Source: Erythrobacter sp. NAP1 (GTDB lineage Bacteria > Pseudomonadota > Alphaproteobacteria > Sphingomonadales > Sphingomonadaceae). From it: a DNA stretch of 64,000 nucleotides. Shown here in pieces: positions 27,673 to 37,016 of the stretch. The DNA is taken from positions 620,001-684,000 of the forward strand of contig NZ_CH672390.1 in the NCBI RefSeq assembly GCF_000152865.1. Reading direction: 5' to 3'. A program made the position numbers and the translations under genes. Every line of letters starts with the position of its first letter. Positions within the stretch are counted from its first letter, which is position 1. Below the pieces are notes generated by a model that was not told where the DNA came from, ran no database searches, and saw only the letters and a list, made by a program, of their open reading frames with translations.

Positions 27673-27750
27673 GAGGAGAGAGAGCTTCTCGAATTCCTGA
27701 CCCGGCAGAGGGCGCATGTCCCGATGCCTCAACCAGGAGGACGACAAGCC
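27668..27750 (+). promoter_or_regulatory. Leader of the helicase gene, copy 1 of a repeated element leader
   Basis: GCTAAGAGGAGAGAGAGCTTC (27668-27688) and ATTCCTGACCCGG (27693-27705) are nearly the same as 37167-37204 before ardC. A weak hairpin (GAGG...CCTC, about 27707-27730) lies before the AGGAGG Shine-Dalgarno at 27736. Confidence 0.5.
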
Positions 27751-30700
27751 ATGTTTCAGTCAGACTTTTTTCCAGACCGCGAGACATCGAGCACAATTCC
27801 GCTCGCTTTCGCAATCGGCGAACAAATTTCCCGACGACTTGCGGATGGATGCCACCTCACCCGACCTGACATTGTCGAGTTCTTCGCCGCTCAAACCGGC
27901 GTACAGGACTGGGGCAGTGCGTGGACCATCGACGACTATAACAACGCGGTCGAGATTGGAGCCTTGCTCTGGCTTCGCGAGTTCTCACGGATCGACCTCG
28001 ATACTGGTTTCCACGAGGCCGCAGCGCGGTTCGATTGGCTCGAGGCAGCCTTGCCGCCCCGCCACGTGCGCAGCGAGAGCCAGGTCGAGCTGCAGCAATT
28101 CTCGACGCCGCCGATCCTTGGATGGCTGATGGCCAAGGCCGCGTCCCTTGGCACGCGCGATCACATTCTCGAACCGTCAGCCGGGAATGGCGCGCTTGCT
28201 CTTTGGGGTGACGTCCGAGATTGCTCGTTGACGCTGAACGAGATTGATCGCGTGCGCCGCGATGCGCTCGCGCATCTCTTCCCTCGTGCCCGTCTATTCG
28301 GACATGATGGCGAGCTGATCGCCGAACTCACCAATGGTCCAAGCCCCAGCGTTATCCTGATGAACCCTCCCTTCGCCCGAAGCAGCGAGCGGGGCGTGGA
28401 TGGCCGCACGGCGACGCGTCACTTGCGCAGTGCGCTGCGTATTTGCGCTGTGGGAGGTCGCCTCCTCGCCATTCTCCCGGACGGCTTTGATGCCGTGGCC
28501 TTTGTCGAAGACCAGGAACAGGCCTCGCTGCTGATCAACGTCCGGCTATCGGGCGCATTCTCACGAAGCGGAACCGGGATCGCTGTCAGAATGGTCGTGA
28601 TCGAGAAAGCGAATCTTCAGGGTAATTCCACGATGTCGGGAGAGTTCGCCGATCTCACCGAACTGAATTCCTGCCTGGCGCATTTGCCCGATCGCGCGCC
28701 TTTGCAGGCCAACGTTCATCGCCTTCTGGTACGTTCGGTTGCGACCTCGGTAAGCGGCGCTGCTTCGCGCAAGCCGGTTGCTCCTTTCCTGGCTGCAGCC
28801 GCCCAGAAAAGCGCGGCAGTCGCGCTCAACTATGAAGCCCTGGCAGAGCCTGCACCCGTTCCCGAGCAGGCGGGCATCTATCTGCCTTACCGACCGAGCC
28901 GCGTCATCATGGAGGATGCACCTGTTCACCCGACGCCGCTCGTAGAATCGATCGCGATGGGCTCGGTCGCGGCACCAGTAGCGAAAGCACGCCCTTTGCT
29001 TCCCATGAACTGGCAGGAGGGCAAACTGCTCTCGGCCGCACAGTGCGAAACACTGGTCTACGCTTGCGAGGCATTCACCCGCGACCTTCCCGGGCAATTC
29101 CGTCCAAGCCAAAAAGGAACGACGGTCGAACTCGCGGAGGACGGTCACTCCTACCGGCAAGGCTTTTTCCTCGGTGATGGTACGGGCGCAGGCAAGGGTC
29201 GCCAAATCGCGGGCGTCATGATGGATCGCTGGCTCTCGGGCCAACGCCGTCACATCTGGATCACCAAGAACGAGGCACTGCTCGAAGACGCGCGCCGCGA
29301 CTGGGAGGCGCTTGGCGGGCTCCCGCTCGACATCCAGCCGCTCTCCCGATGGAATCTCGGAAGTCCTGTGACAATGGCGGAGGGTATCCTGTTTGTAACC
29401 TATCCAACGCTTCGCTCGGGACGCGCCGAGGACACAAGGCTCGATCAGATCCTCGACTGGGCCGCCGAGCAATTCGAGGGCGTGATTGCCTTCGACGAAG
29501 CGCATTCCATGGCTAATGCGCTCGGCTCTTCCTCGACCCGCGGCAATGTCAAAGGATCGGAGCAAGGGATGGCAGGTCTCAGGCTTCAGAACCATCTGCC
29601 GCGAGCACGTGTTCTGTACGCTTCCGCTACCGGCGCGTCTGACATTGCCAACCTCGGCTACACAGCCCGCCTTGGACTGTGGGGGCCAGAAACCGCGTTC
29701 CCAACGCATCAGGCATTCATGACCGAGATCCGCGCCGGCGGCGTCGCGGCGATGGAACTCGTCGCCCGCGATCTCAAGGCACAGGGGCTCTACCTTGCCC
29801 GTGCGTTGTCCTTTGCCGGGGTCGAATACGAGATCCTCGAACATCAGCTCACGCAGGCGCAGGTGCGGATCTACGATGCCTACGCCGATGCCTGGGCGAT
29901 CATCCACCGCAATCTCGACCAAGCACTCGAAGCCACAAGGGTGGTCGATGAGGACAGCGGCGATACGCTCAATCGCAACGCCAAGGCAGCGGCGCTCTCG
30001 ATATTCGAAGGCACCAAGCAGCGCTTCTTTGGGCAGCTTCTGCTCTCGATGAAACTGCCGAGCCTGATCCCGGCAATGGAAGAGGCGCTCGGCGATGATC
30101 ATTCGGTGGTGGTGCAGCTGGTCTCGACCGCTGAGGCCATGCTTGACCGACGCCTGGCCGATCTCTCGGACGAGGAGCGAGAAGCGCTCGATATCGATCT
30201 CTCTCCGCGCGAATATGTCATCGACTATCTCGCGAAGAGCTTCCCGGTGCGCCTGATGCAGGTCTTCACTGACGAGGAAGGCAATTTGCGATCCGAAGCG
30301 ATGAGCGACGATCACGGCAATCCCGTTCTCTGCTCGCGTGCCATCGCTGCGCGCGACGCGCTGATCGAACAGCTTTGCGCCCTTCCGCCAATCGCCACTG
30401 CACTCGATGCCATCATCGAGCACTTCGGGACCGAGGCTGTGGCCGAGGTCACAGGCCGCACGCGCAGGTTGGTCTTGGGACGCGACGGTCAGCAGCGGCT
30501 TGAACGTCGAAGCGCAAGCGCCAACGTCGCTGAAGCACAGTGCTTCATGGACGGGACGAAGCGTATTCTGATTTTCTCGGACGCGGGGGGTACGGGCCGA
30601 TCCTATCACGCCGATCTCGATGCGCAGAACCAGCAGCGCCGCGTCCATTTTCTCCTCGAACCGGGCTGGCGCGCGGACAATGCAATCCAGGGTCTTGGCC

Positions 30701-31986
30701 GGACAAACCGTACTAACCAGGCTTCTGCGCCGCTGTTCCGCCCGGTCACGACCGATGTGAAGGGCGAACGCCGCTTCATCTCGACAATCGCGCGAAGGCT
30801 CGACGCATTGGGCGCTCTCACACGCGGCCAGCGTCAGACAGGGGGACAGAACCTGTTCGACCCTGCCGACAATCTCGAAAGCGATTATGCGAAGGACGCG
30901 CTCTCGCGCTGGTTCCACCTGCTTTACGATGGAAAACTCGAGGCGGTTGGTTTCGGGGACTTCGTCGAGCTAACAGGCCTCAAGCTCGAGAACCCCGATG
31001 GCGGCCTGAGCGATAACCTTCCCACGATCCAACGCTGGCTCAATCGCATACTTGCGCTCCCGATCGCACTGCAGAACGCCATCTTCGAGGAATATCTCGG
31101 ACTTGTGGAAGCGCGCATCGAGGCCGCACGCGAGGCTGGCACGCTCGATCTGGGTTTGGAGACGGTCCGCGCCGACAGCTTTACGGTGCTGTCTGATGAA
31201 GTTCTCCGCACAGATCCTGTTTCGGGCGCCGAAACCCGCCTGGTTTCGCTCGAAGTGAAACGCCAATTGCGCCCGCTGCGCTTCAAACGTCTCGTCAGGA
31301 TGCACGAGATCGGATCCCCCCAGGCCATTCCCCTGCGCAATGCGCGCTCGGGCAAGGTGGCCCTGTCAGTTCCGGCGCGGCGCCTCATTGCCGATGACGG
31401 CGCGGTGATCGAACGCCGTCGCCTTCTCCGACCGCTTAAATCCGCCAACTGGACGCTCGACGCGCTCGGTGAAAGCTTGTGGGAAGAGGTCGGCGTAACC
31501 GAGTTCTCCAAGCTCTGGACACAAGAAGAAAGCGCCGCAGCGGCCTCGCCGGTGACCGAACGAGCGCATCTGGCGACGGGGCTATTACTCCCGGTCTGGA
31601 AGCGGCTGCCTGGCGAGCATGTCCGGGTGACGCGACTTGTCGCCGAGGATGGCAGATCGATCATCGGGCGCGAAGTCCTCGATATCGACTTGGCCAAGAT
31701 TGCCGAGACGTTCGGCTTGAAGGGTGTGTCCGGCCCGGCTCCAGCCGAACTCGGGAAACTTGTCCTCTCGAGCGGAACGCCCCAGCCGCTTGCCAGTCAT
31801 GATGCACTGACCGTTAAGCGCTCTTTGGTCGGCGGCGAGCAACGACTTGAGCTCACTGGGTATGCGCCTGAGCGCCTCGACTGGTATAAGACCAAGGGCT
31901 GTTTCACCGAGATCATCCGCTACCGCACGCGCCTTTTCGTCCCCGTGTCGAAGGCATCCTCTGTTCTCCCAGCCATTGCGGCCTGA
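27751..31986 (+). CDS. Methyltransferase/strawberry-notch helicase fusion
   Basis: A 1411-residue protein of the strawberry-notch-like (SBNO) NTPase family found on sphingomonad elements. N-terminal methyltransferase-like part: HILEPSAGNGALAL near residue 140 and catalytic NPPF near 205. Central helicase/ATPase: Walker A-like GDGTGAGKGRQ near 475 and DEAH near 580. C-terminal motif part: SDAGGTGRSYHADLD near 945 and QGLGRTNRTNQAS near 980, followed by the SBNO alpha/beta region. Presumed role is base modification and DNA unwinding in element maintenance or anti-defence; none is proven. ATG at 27751 has AGGAGG upstream. Confidence 0.88.
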   Translation: MFQSDFFPDRETSSTIPLAFAIGEQISRRLADGCHLTRPDIVEFFAAQTGVQDWGSAWTIDDYNNAVEIGALLWLREFSRIDLDTGFHEAAARFDWLEAALPPRHVRSESQVELQQFSTPPILGWLMAKAASLGTRDHILEPSAGNGALALWGDVRDCSLTLNEIDRVRRDALAHLFPRARLFGHDGELIAELTNGPSPSVILMNPPFARSSERGVDGRTATRHLRSALRICAVGGRLLAILPDGFDAVAFVEDQEQASLLINVRLSGAFSRSGTGIAVRMVVIEKANLQGNSTMSGEFADLTELNSCLAHLPDRAPLQANVHRLLVRSVATSVSGAASRKPVAPFLAAAAQKSAAVALNYEALAEPAPVPEQAGIYLPYRPSRVIMEDAPVHPTPLVESIAMGSVAAPVAKARPLLPMNWQEGKLLSAAQCETLVYACEAFTRDLPGQFRPSQKGTTVELAEDGHSYRQGFFLGDGTGAGKGRQIAGVMMDRWLSGQRRHIWITKNEALLEDARRDWEALGGLPLDIQPLSRWNLGSPVTMAEGILFVTYPTLRSGRAEDTRLDQILDWAAEQFEGVIAFDEAHSMANALGSSSTRGNVKGSEQGMAGLRLQNHLPRARVLYASATGASDIANLGYTARLGLWGPETAFPTHQAFMTEIRAGGVAAMELVARDLKAQGLYLARALSFAGVEYEILEHQLTQAQVRIYDAYADAWAIIHRNLDQALEATRVVDEDSGDTLNRNAKAAALSIFEGTKQRFFGQLLLSMKLPSLIPAMEEALGDDHSVVVQLVSTAEAMLDRRLADLSDEEREALDIDLSPREYVIDYLAKSFPVRLMQVFTDEEGNLRSEAMSDDHGNPVLCSRAIAARDALIEQLCALPPIATALDAIIEHFGTEAVAEVTGRTRRLVLGRDGQQRLERRSASANVAEAQCFMDGTKRILIFSDAGGTGRSYHADLDAQNQQRRVHFLLEPGWRADNAIQGLGRTNRTNQASAPLFRPVTTDVKGERRFISTIARRLDALGALTRGQRQTGGQNLFDPADNLESDYAKDALSRWFHLLYDGKLEAVGFGDFVELTGLKLENPDGGLSDNLPTIQRWLNRILALPIALQNAIFEEYLGLVEARIEAAREAGTLDLGLETVRADSFTVLSDEVLRTDPVSGAETRLVSLEVKRQLRPLRFKRLVRMHEIGSPQAIPLRNARSGKVALSVPARRLIADDGAVIERRRLLRPLKSANWTLDALGESLWEEVGVTEFSKLWTQEESAAAASPVTERAHLATGLLLPVWKRLPGEHVRVTRLVAEDGRSIIGREVLDIDLAKIAETFGLKGVSGPAPAELGKLVLSSGTPQPLASHDALTVKRSLVGGEQRLELTGYAPERLDWYKTKGCFTEIIRYRTRLFVPVSKASSVLPAIAA

Positions 31987-32008
31987 AGGGCAAATCCATG
32001 ACCAAGCG

Positions 32009-32085
32009 TGAGAGAGGGGAGGGAGCCGGTGGCTTGTCGGGCCATGCACCGTCGCGTGGCTTTTCAATCCATCAGGAGACAATCC
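32009..32085 (+). promoter_or_regulatory. Leader of the ParB-like gene
   Basis: A GA-rich block (GAGAGAGGGGAGGGA, 32010-32024) is followed by a nested hairpin (CGGTG at 32027-32031 with CACCG at 32047-32051, inner GGC/GCC) and the AGGAGA ribosome site. It shares layout, not sequence, with the other element leaders. Confidence 0.4.
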
Positions 32086-34056
32086 ATGATCCAGTCTATT
32101 CCTTTGAAAAAGCTCGTCCCAAGCCCGCGGAATGTTCGCAAGTCGAGCGACGTACTTGCCGACCTGCAGCTGCGGGCGGACATTGCCGCCCGCGGACTCT
32201 TGCAGAACCTCGTCGTGCGAAAAGCAAAGCGCGGCAAGTTCGAAGTCGAGGCCGGTGGTCGCCGTCTGGCTCAGCTCCAGGCGCTGGCCGAGGAGGGCTC
32301 TCTTCCCAAGAATCACGAAGTCACTTGTCTCGTCATCGAAGGCGAGGAAAGCGAAGTACGCGAAGCAAGCCTCGCCGAGAACTTCCAGCGCCTCGCAATG
32401 AACCCGGCCGACGAGGCACAGGCTTTTGCTGCGATCATCGAGGCGGGAGCCAGTACCGAAGACGTTGCCCGCCGGTTCGGTCTCACGGCCCGCTTTGTCG
32501 AGGGTCGTCTGCGTCTGGCAGGCCTCGCACCTTGTGTCTTTGAAGCGCTCGCCGAAGGCGCAATCACGCTCGACATGGCCAAGGCCTATGGGGCAATCTC
32601 AGACATCGATCGTCAGGCGCACGTCTTTGCCGAACTGAAGGATGCCTGGTACCAGGTCACGCCAGACACAATCCGGCGCATGGTGCTTGATGCCACTGTT
32701 CGTGGCTCCGATCCGCGCGCGGTTCTGGTCGGGCGCGATGCCTACCTTGCTGCAGGCGGCCGGATCGAACGCGAACTGTTCGACGACGAAGCCAGCGAGA
32801 GCTGGATCGATGTCGCGCTTCTCGAAGACCTTGCCCAGAAAGCGATGGATGATGCTGCGAAGAAGGTCGCGGAAGAACACGGTCTTGCCTGGGTGCGACC
32901 CACGCTTGGCAACTATGTCAGCCACGATCTCATCGAGGGCCTCAATCGGCTCCCATGCGAACCGGCTCCGCTAACCGAAGACGAGGCTCGTGAGCTCAGC
33001 GACCTTGAAGCCGACTACGATCGGACGGCCGCCATCCTTGAGGATGAGGACAGCGACGAAAGCGAGATCGCCAAGGCGGAAGAGGAACTGGTCTCGATCG
33101 ACCGCGCGATGCGCGATCTCAACGATCGTCCGCCGGTGCTTGCCGACGAGCTGAAGTCGGAGGCTGGAGCGTTCCTCGTGCTCTCTCGCAATGGCGAACC
33201 GGCATTGGTGCCGCAATTCTACACCGAAGTTGAAGTCGTCAACGCTGACGACGGAGCAGTCGAACCGGTGGATGCTGGCGCTGATACCAAGCGCAAGAGC
33301 GGTGCGCTTTCGCAGCGACTGCTCGACGAGCTCGCGATGCAGCGCCGCGATATCCTGGCGATCCACTTGGCCAATGATCCTGCGCTTGCGCTCGACTTCA
33401 TGGTCTTCACGCTCGCCGATGCCGATGGGCATGACTGGCGCGCGAAGAAGGCATCGACGCTGGTCGGCTCGGTAGCATCGGGACCGGTGGTCGGCTTCGA
33501 GGCGAAGGACGCCCCAGCAAGCGCTGCGCTCGCCGAATTTGTCGCTTCGCTCGACGAAAGCTGGCGCGCCGGCGAGACCGATGTCGAACGGTTCGAACGC
33601 TTCCGCGCATTGAGCGATGAAGCACGTTCGGCCTGGCTCGGTCATGTCGTATCCCGCACGCTGGTCGCGAGCCTTGCGTGTGAAGGCGATCGCTCGGCGC
33701 CGCTGCATGAAATCCTCGGGTCGCTGCTCGAGATCGAGACCGCGCACTGGTGGCGGCCGACGGCGGCGAACTTATTCGATCGTGTGGCCAAGGCGCGTAC
33801 ACTCGAAGCGCTCGATGCAGCAGGCGGCCCCGAACTCGTCAGTCGCTATGCAGGTTCGAAGAAAGCAGAGTTGGCGAGCGCAGCCGAGCGCATCTTCTCC
33901 GGCAATTTCATCGGCGAGGCGGATGTGAAAACGCGAGCGGGAGCGTGGGTGCCCGAGATCATGCGCTTCGGTCCGCCTGAGGAGCCGGTCGAGGATGAAA
34001 CAGTGGACCCGGCCGAGGACGAGACCGCGAACGAAATTGCCGAGCCGGCTGCCTGA
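32086..34056 (+). CDS. ParB/RepB-like large DNA-binding protein
   Basis: A 656-residue ParB-family protein. The N-terminal ParB/Srx nuclease-like domain reads IPLKKLVPSPRNVRKSS then EVEAGGRRLAQLQALAEEG, and an HTH follows (DVARRFGLTARFVEGRLRLAGLAP near residue 125). The rest is a long acidic, mostly helical C-terminal part without recognised motifs. Partner ParA is absent, so it may act as a transcription or maintenance factor like KorB. ATG at 32086 follows AGGAGACAATCC. A strong terminator at 34087 closes the unit. Confidence 0.85.
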   Translation: MIQSIPLKKLVPSPRNVRKSSDVLADLQLRADIAARGLLQNLVVRKAKRGKFEVEAGGRRLAQLQALAEEGSLPKNHEVTCLVIEGEESEVREASLAENFQRLAMNPADEAQAFAAIIEAGASTEDVARRFGLTARFVEGRLRLAGLAPCVFEALAEGAITLDMAKAYGAISDIDRQAHVFAELKDAWYQVTPDTIRRMVLDATVRGSDPRAVLVGRDAYLAAGGRIERELFDDEASESWIDVALLEDLAQKAMDDAAKKVAEEHGLAWVRPTLGNYVSHDLIEGLNRLPCEPAPLTEDEARELSDLEADYDRTAAILEDEDSDESEIAKAEEELVSIDRAMRDLNDRPPVLADELKSEAGAFLVLSRNGEPALVPQFYTEVEVVNADDGAVEPVDAGADTKRKSGALSQRLLDELAMQRRDILAIHLANDPALALDFMVFTLADADGHDWRAKKASTLVGSVASGPVVGFEAKDAPASAALAEFVASLDESWRAGETDVERFERFRALSDEARSAWLGHVVSRTLVASLACEGDRSAPLHEILGSLLEIETAHWWRPTAANLFDRVAKARTLEALDAAGGPELVSRYAGSKKAELASAAERIFSGNFIGEADVKTRAGAWVPEIMRFGPPEEPVEDETVDPAEDETANEIAEPAA

Positions 34057-34086
34057 CCCCTCCTGACAGGTCCAGGTTACTCGGCG

Positions 34087-34121
34087 GGCGGTCCGTCCCT
34101 CTCGGGACGGGCCGCCTTTTT
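34087..34121 (+). terminator. Strong rho-independent terminator
   Basis: A 13-bp stem GGCGG(T)CCGTCCC (34087-34099) with GGGACGG(G)CCGCC (34104-34116) and T5. It closes the helicase-parB transcript. Confidence 0.92.
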
Positions 34122-34285
34122 CATGTCCAGGTCTGGGCCGGTTGCTGACAGTCCGCTCCCAGGCGACTGCGCAGCAGAAGCAGACGGCAGTCTGCTTGAT
34201 CGAGACCACCCGCTCGTGTTCGCTTTGAAAAGGTTCTTGGTGGAGAGGGTCTCGTTTCTATTTCGCTGTGAACAGAAACCTGAGC
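34122..34285. other. Spacer at the left edge of the mer-like cassette
   Basis: 164 bases without a convincing gene. It holds one perfect inverted repeat, GCAGAC-GGCA-GTCTGC (34180-34195), possibly a remnant of a mobile end; no target duplication was recognised. Confidence 0.35.
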
Positions 34286-34678
34286 TTACGCCGGTCTTCG
34301 CCAATACTTCCCTGCTATGCGTTCGGCGATAAAGCTGCCAGCAACTACCCCAAACGTGACCCAGATGATGACGCTTGGACCGTGTTTCCCGAAATCAGCC
34401 AAGCCGAATGCCACCATGGCAAGAAGCGCAGCACCAATCAAAAATGCTGGCCCTGCGATCATGCAGTGAAGCCGACGGCAACGCAAAGCGTTTAACGAGC
34501 ACGCCGCCCCCATCCATAGGAACAGCACCGCCGCGATTTCCACCCTCTCGTTCGGTTGCAGAAGTTCTGCGGTAAAGTTTAGGCCGATTAGCGCCGCAAA
34601 CGGCACGCCCCAGATTAGGATGCGGTGCAGACGGTTGGCGGCCAAGTCACGCTTGTTGGTGGCTTCCGCGTTGCTCAT
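34286..34678 (-). CDS. Small membrane protein of the mer-like cassette
   Basis: A 130-residue protein with four hydrophobic helices (about 20-40, 46-65, 73-95, 100-120) and an arginine-rich tail (KYWRRPA). No cysteine pair of MerC or MerF type is seen: the cysteines present (AACSLNALRC, RRLHC) are scattered. Its ATG overlaps the reductase stop, so it is the last gene of the merT operon. The function is unknown. Confidence 0.7.
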   Translation of the reverse strand: MSNAEATNKRDLAANRLHRILIWGVPFAALIGLNFTAELLQPNERVEIAAVLFLWMGAACSLNALRCRRLHCMIAGPAFLIGAALLAMVAFGLADFGKHGPSVIIWVTFGVVAGSFIAERIAGKYWRRPA

Positions 34679-36006
34679 CCCAACATATACCCTGCATCGG
34701 AGGCCGCCGTCGGATAAGCGAACATGGTAGATTTGATGTCGTCCGCGTTTAGCCCATGGCGCATGGCCAAGCCGAAGATATTGACGAGCTCGTCGGCGTC
34801 AGGGCCGACCAAGTGGGCTCCAAGGATGCGTCCCGTTCCGTTCTCGACCAGCAGCTTGTGGCCGTAGATCTCTTCGTTCAGCCGCCTCGCCGAGAACCAA
34901 CCAGGGTGCGAGCCAGCATGCACCGTGAAATCCAGCCCTGCCTCACGCGCCTCGCTTTCCAGCATTCCGACCCTGGCCGCCGGCGGCTCCGTGAAAAGTG
35001 CACTTGGCACCCCTCGATAGTTCGGAGTTCGACCGGTATCATCGAGTATGTTTTCTACCACGACCTTGGCATCGTTACTGGAGACTGGAGTCAGTGGCGG
35101 GCCATTTGCAGCAGCGTCACCTGCCGCGAAGACCTTGGGGTTACTTTGGCTCCGTAGCTGGGCGGTAAGTGCCAAGCGACCCGCGTCACAGGCGACGTCT
35201 CCCGCCTCCAGATCGAGCGAGCCGATCGCAGGGATTCTTCCGGCAGCGTGCACCACCAGGCTCCCTTCGATCCTGCGGTCGCCAGCATGGACGGTCAGCA
35301 CGTTGCCTTTCTTCGTTACGCGGTCCACTTCAGCGTCCACAATTTCGATGCCGAGATCATCGAAACTTGGCATGAGCCAATCGACCGTGTCAGGGTCGAA
35401 GGCTTTCAGAATGCGGCCTCGTTGGAAGATTGTGACCTTTGCACCGGCGCGCGCGGCGAGGTGGGCAAATTCTGCGGCAATGTATCCGCCGCCGACGAAT
35501 ACGATCCGATCTGGAAGGGTTTTGTGTTCTAGGAATGCATCGCTGTGAATCAGCAATTCCTCACCTTCGATCCCAAGCGGCCGAGGCTCTGCTCCCGTTG
35601 CGATAAGAGCGTGCGAGAAACTCAGTTCCCGGTCGCCTATCACGATCCTGTCGGGGCCAGCAAAGCGTGCCGCGCCGTGAAAAGTCGCGACGCCCTTACG
35701 CTCGTAGCGAGCTTCCTGCTTTTCAGGGACGGGGTCGGTAAAGCTGCGCTTGAATGCCTGGAGGTCGGCCCAATCAATTGAAACCGAGCCCTTGATGCCC
35801 TTCCCCTTCATTCGCCTGTATGCCGCGAGCGCTTCCTCTCCGCTCACCATCATCTTTTTCGGGTCGCACCCTCGAAGCGCACATGTGCCACCGTAAGGCC
35901 GATAATCGATAACCGCGCAGCGCTTCCCGGCGTTGGCCATCTGGTGGACCGCGACCTGCGCAGCAGTTCCCGATCCGATGGCGACGAAATCGAAAGCCTC
36001 AGCCAT
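34675..36006 (-). CDS. Mercuric-reductase-like FAD disulfide oxidoreductase
   Basis: A 443-residue NAD(P)/FAD pyridine-nucleotide disulfide oxidoreductase. FAD-binding GSGTAAQ near residue 12, redox pair GGTCALRGCDPKK near 41-51, NAD-binding VGGGYIAAEF near 170, FAD-binding AAGDAA near 290 and a C-terminal dimerisation domain are visible. Unlike classical MerA it has no N-terminal heavy-metal domain and ends YMLG with no terminal Cys pair, so activity on Hg(II) is uncertain. Operon context with merT and a GDCCVxxC protein suggests metal or thiol detoxification. ATG at 36006. Confidence 0.85.
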   Translation of the reverse strand: MAEAFDFVAIGSGTAAQVAVHQMANAGKRCAVIDYRPYGGTCALRGCDPKKMMVSGEEALAAYRRMKGKGIKGSVSIDWADLQAFKRSFTDPVPEKQEARYERKGVATFHGAARFAGPDRIVIGDRELSFSHALIATGAEPRPLGIEGEELLIHSDAFLEHKTLPDRIVFVGGGYIAAEFAHLAARAGAKVTIFQRGRILKAFDPDTVDWLMPSFDDLGIEIVDAEVDRVTKKGNVLTVHAGDRRIEGSLVVHAAGRIPAIGSLDLEAGDVACDAGRLALTAQLRSQSNPKVFAAGDAAANGPPLTPVSSNDAKVVVENILDDTGRTPNYRGVPSALFTEPPAARVGMLESEAREAGLDFTVHAGSHPGWFSARRLNEEIYGHKLLVENGTGRILGAHLVGPDADELVNIFGLAMRHGLNADDIKSTMFAYPTAASDAGYMLG

Positions 36007-36211
36007 GGCAGCAATCCCCTTCCTGTATTGGGGGGCAGGGAACGGTGCCGTACGAGCAGAACACGCAGCAATCGCCTTGGAGCGGCTGAAGGCGAACGCC
36101 GCAACCCGCGCAGTTATGGAAGAACAGGCAAGCGTTGGTCGGCATTTCCATGTCCTCCTCATGACCGCATTCGGGACAGCGCAAGCGCGAGATCAGGATC
36201 GGATCAGCCAT
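35999..36211 (-). CDS. GDCCVxxC-domain cysteine-rich protein
   Basis: A 70-residue protein with an N-terminal CPEC zinc-ribbon-like pair, a CAGC pair and the hallmark GDCCVFCSYGTVPCPPIQ, ending GDCCHG. Members are often encoded between merT and a reductase; some homologues use selenocysteine, this copy has cysteine throughout. It may carry metal or thiol ligands between transporter and reductase (inferred). Its ATG lies within the merT 3' end (8-base overlap). Confidence 0.85.
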   Translation of the reverse strand: MADPILISRLRCPECGHEEDMEMPTNACLFFHNCAGCGVRLQPLQGDCCVFCSYGTVPCPPIQEGDCCHG

Positions 36212-36551
36212 AGAGGAAGGCACCTGTCAGCAGCGCCGCACCGATGGCAATTCCTATGGCGGTCAGCGCTCGATAAGTCGATGATCCGCATGCACTGTCC
36301 GCCGGGCATGTTCGTGCCTGCCGAAACTGCCAGAGCAAACGGAGGGTCGCAGCGAGAAGAAGAGCCGACGCCAGGGTCAGCAACGGGACGCGATAGGGGG
36401 CCAGGACCGGCGAGATGCTGCCAAGCCACGCCGAGCCCACACCCACCGACGCGAGCATCAAGGGCAGTGCACAGCATGCAGCTGCCCCGAAGGCTGCAAA
36501 GATACCCCCGCCCGTCGCCAATCCGTTCCACCATGTGCTGATGCCGCGCAT
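36204..36551 (-). CDS. merT: MerT-like mercuric ion transporter
   Basis: A 115-residue inner-membrane protein with three hydrophobic helices. The first carries the vicinal pair AAACCALPL (near residue 24) that takes Hg(II) in MerT. A second cysteine pair lies in RTCPADSAC after helix two, near residue 82, facing the cytoplasm in MerT. No separate MerP is encoded. ATG at 36551 lies just downstream of a MerR-type promoter. Confidence 0.9.
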   Translation of the reverse strand: MRGISTWWNGLATGGGIFAAFGAAACCALPLMLASVGVGSAWLGSISPVLAPYRVPLLTLASALLLAATLRLLWQFRQARTCPADSACGSSTYRALTAIGIAIGAALLTGAFLYG

Positions 36552-36585
36552 CGATCGTCCTTTTGCAAACCTCGATTCGCATACC

Positions 36586-36616
36586 TATTTACAGTCTGTA
36601 GCAACTACAGACTCAA
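36586..36616 (-). promoter_or_regulatory. MerR-type promoter/operator of the merT operon
   Basis: On the minus strand: -35 TTGAGT, 19-base spacer, -10 TAAATA. A perfect 9-3-9 dyad, AGTCTGTAG-CAA-CTACAGACT (36593-36613), sits across the -35 end and spacer. The long 19-base spacer is the hallmark of MerR-controlled promoters. Confidence 0.8.
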
Positions 36617-36626
36617 GAGGTTGGCT

Positions 36627-37016
36627 TTGAAAATTGGCGAAGTGGCGAAGCGGACCGGGTGTAACATCGAGACAATCCGGTATTACGAACGGATAGGCGT
36701 TATCGATGCTCCGCCGAGAAGGGGCGCCTACCGCGACTATGGTCCTCACGACACGGAGCGCCTCCGCTTCATTCGGCGCGCGCGCGAACTCGGATTTTCC
36801 CTCGAAGAGGTGCGGGCATTGCTTGACTTAACGCCAGGTCAGGAAGTGCGTTGCGATGAGGTGCAATCGATCGCCGAACAGCACCTCGCAAACATCCGTG
36901 CGAAGCGGGCCGACCTTGAGCGTATGGAGAACGCTCTCGCTAAACTGATCGAGCAATGTGGCACCACGAGCAATGATCGGTGCCCGGTATTGGAAAGCCT
37001 CGCGGGCGAAGGCTAG
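36627..37016 (+). CDS. merR: MerR-type mercury-responsive regulator
   Basis: A 129-residue MerR regulator with an N-terminal winged HTH (IGEVAKRTGCNIETIRYYERIG) and a long dimerisation helix. The three cysteines that bind Hg(II) in MerR have equivalents: EVRCDEV near residue 74, LIEQC near 111 and DRCPVLESL near 120. TTG at 36627 (MKIGEVAK) is preferred because AGAGG lies 6 bases before; an upstream TTG at 36621 is too close to it. It is divergent from merT. Confidence 0.88.
   Translation: MKIGEVAKRTGCNIETIRYYERIGVIDAPPRRGAYRDYGPHDTERLRFIRRARELGFSLEEVRALLDLTPGQEVRCDEVQSIAEQHLANIRAKRADLERMENALAKLIEQCGTTSNDRCPVLESLAGEG

Noticed and set aside
34675..36006. Naming the reductase gene merA.
   Set aside because: It lacks the metal-binding N-terminal domain and the C-terminal cysteine pair that define mercuric reductase.
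35999..36211. A selenoprotein reading of the GDCCVxxC gene.
   Set aside because: All positions are cysteine codons and no in-frame TGA interrupts the gene.
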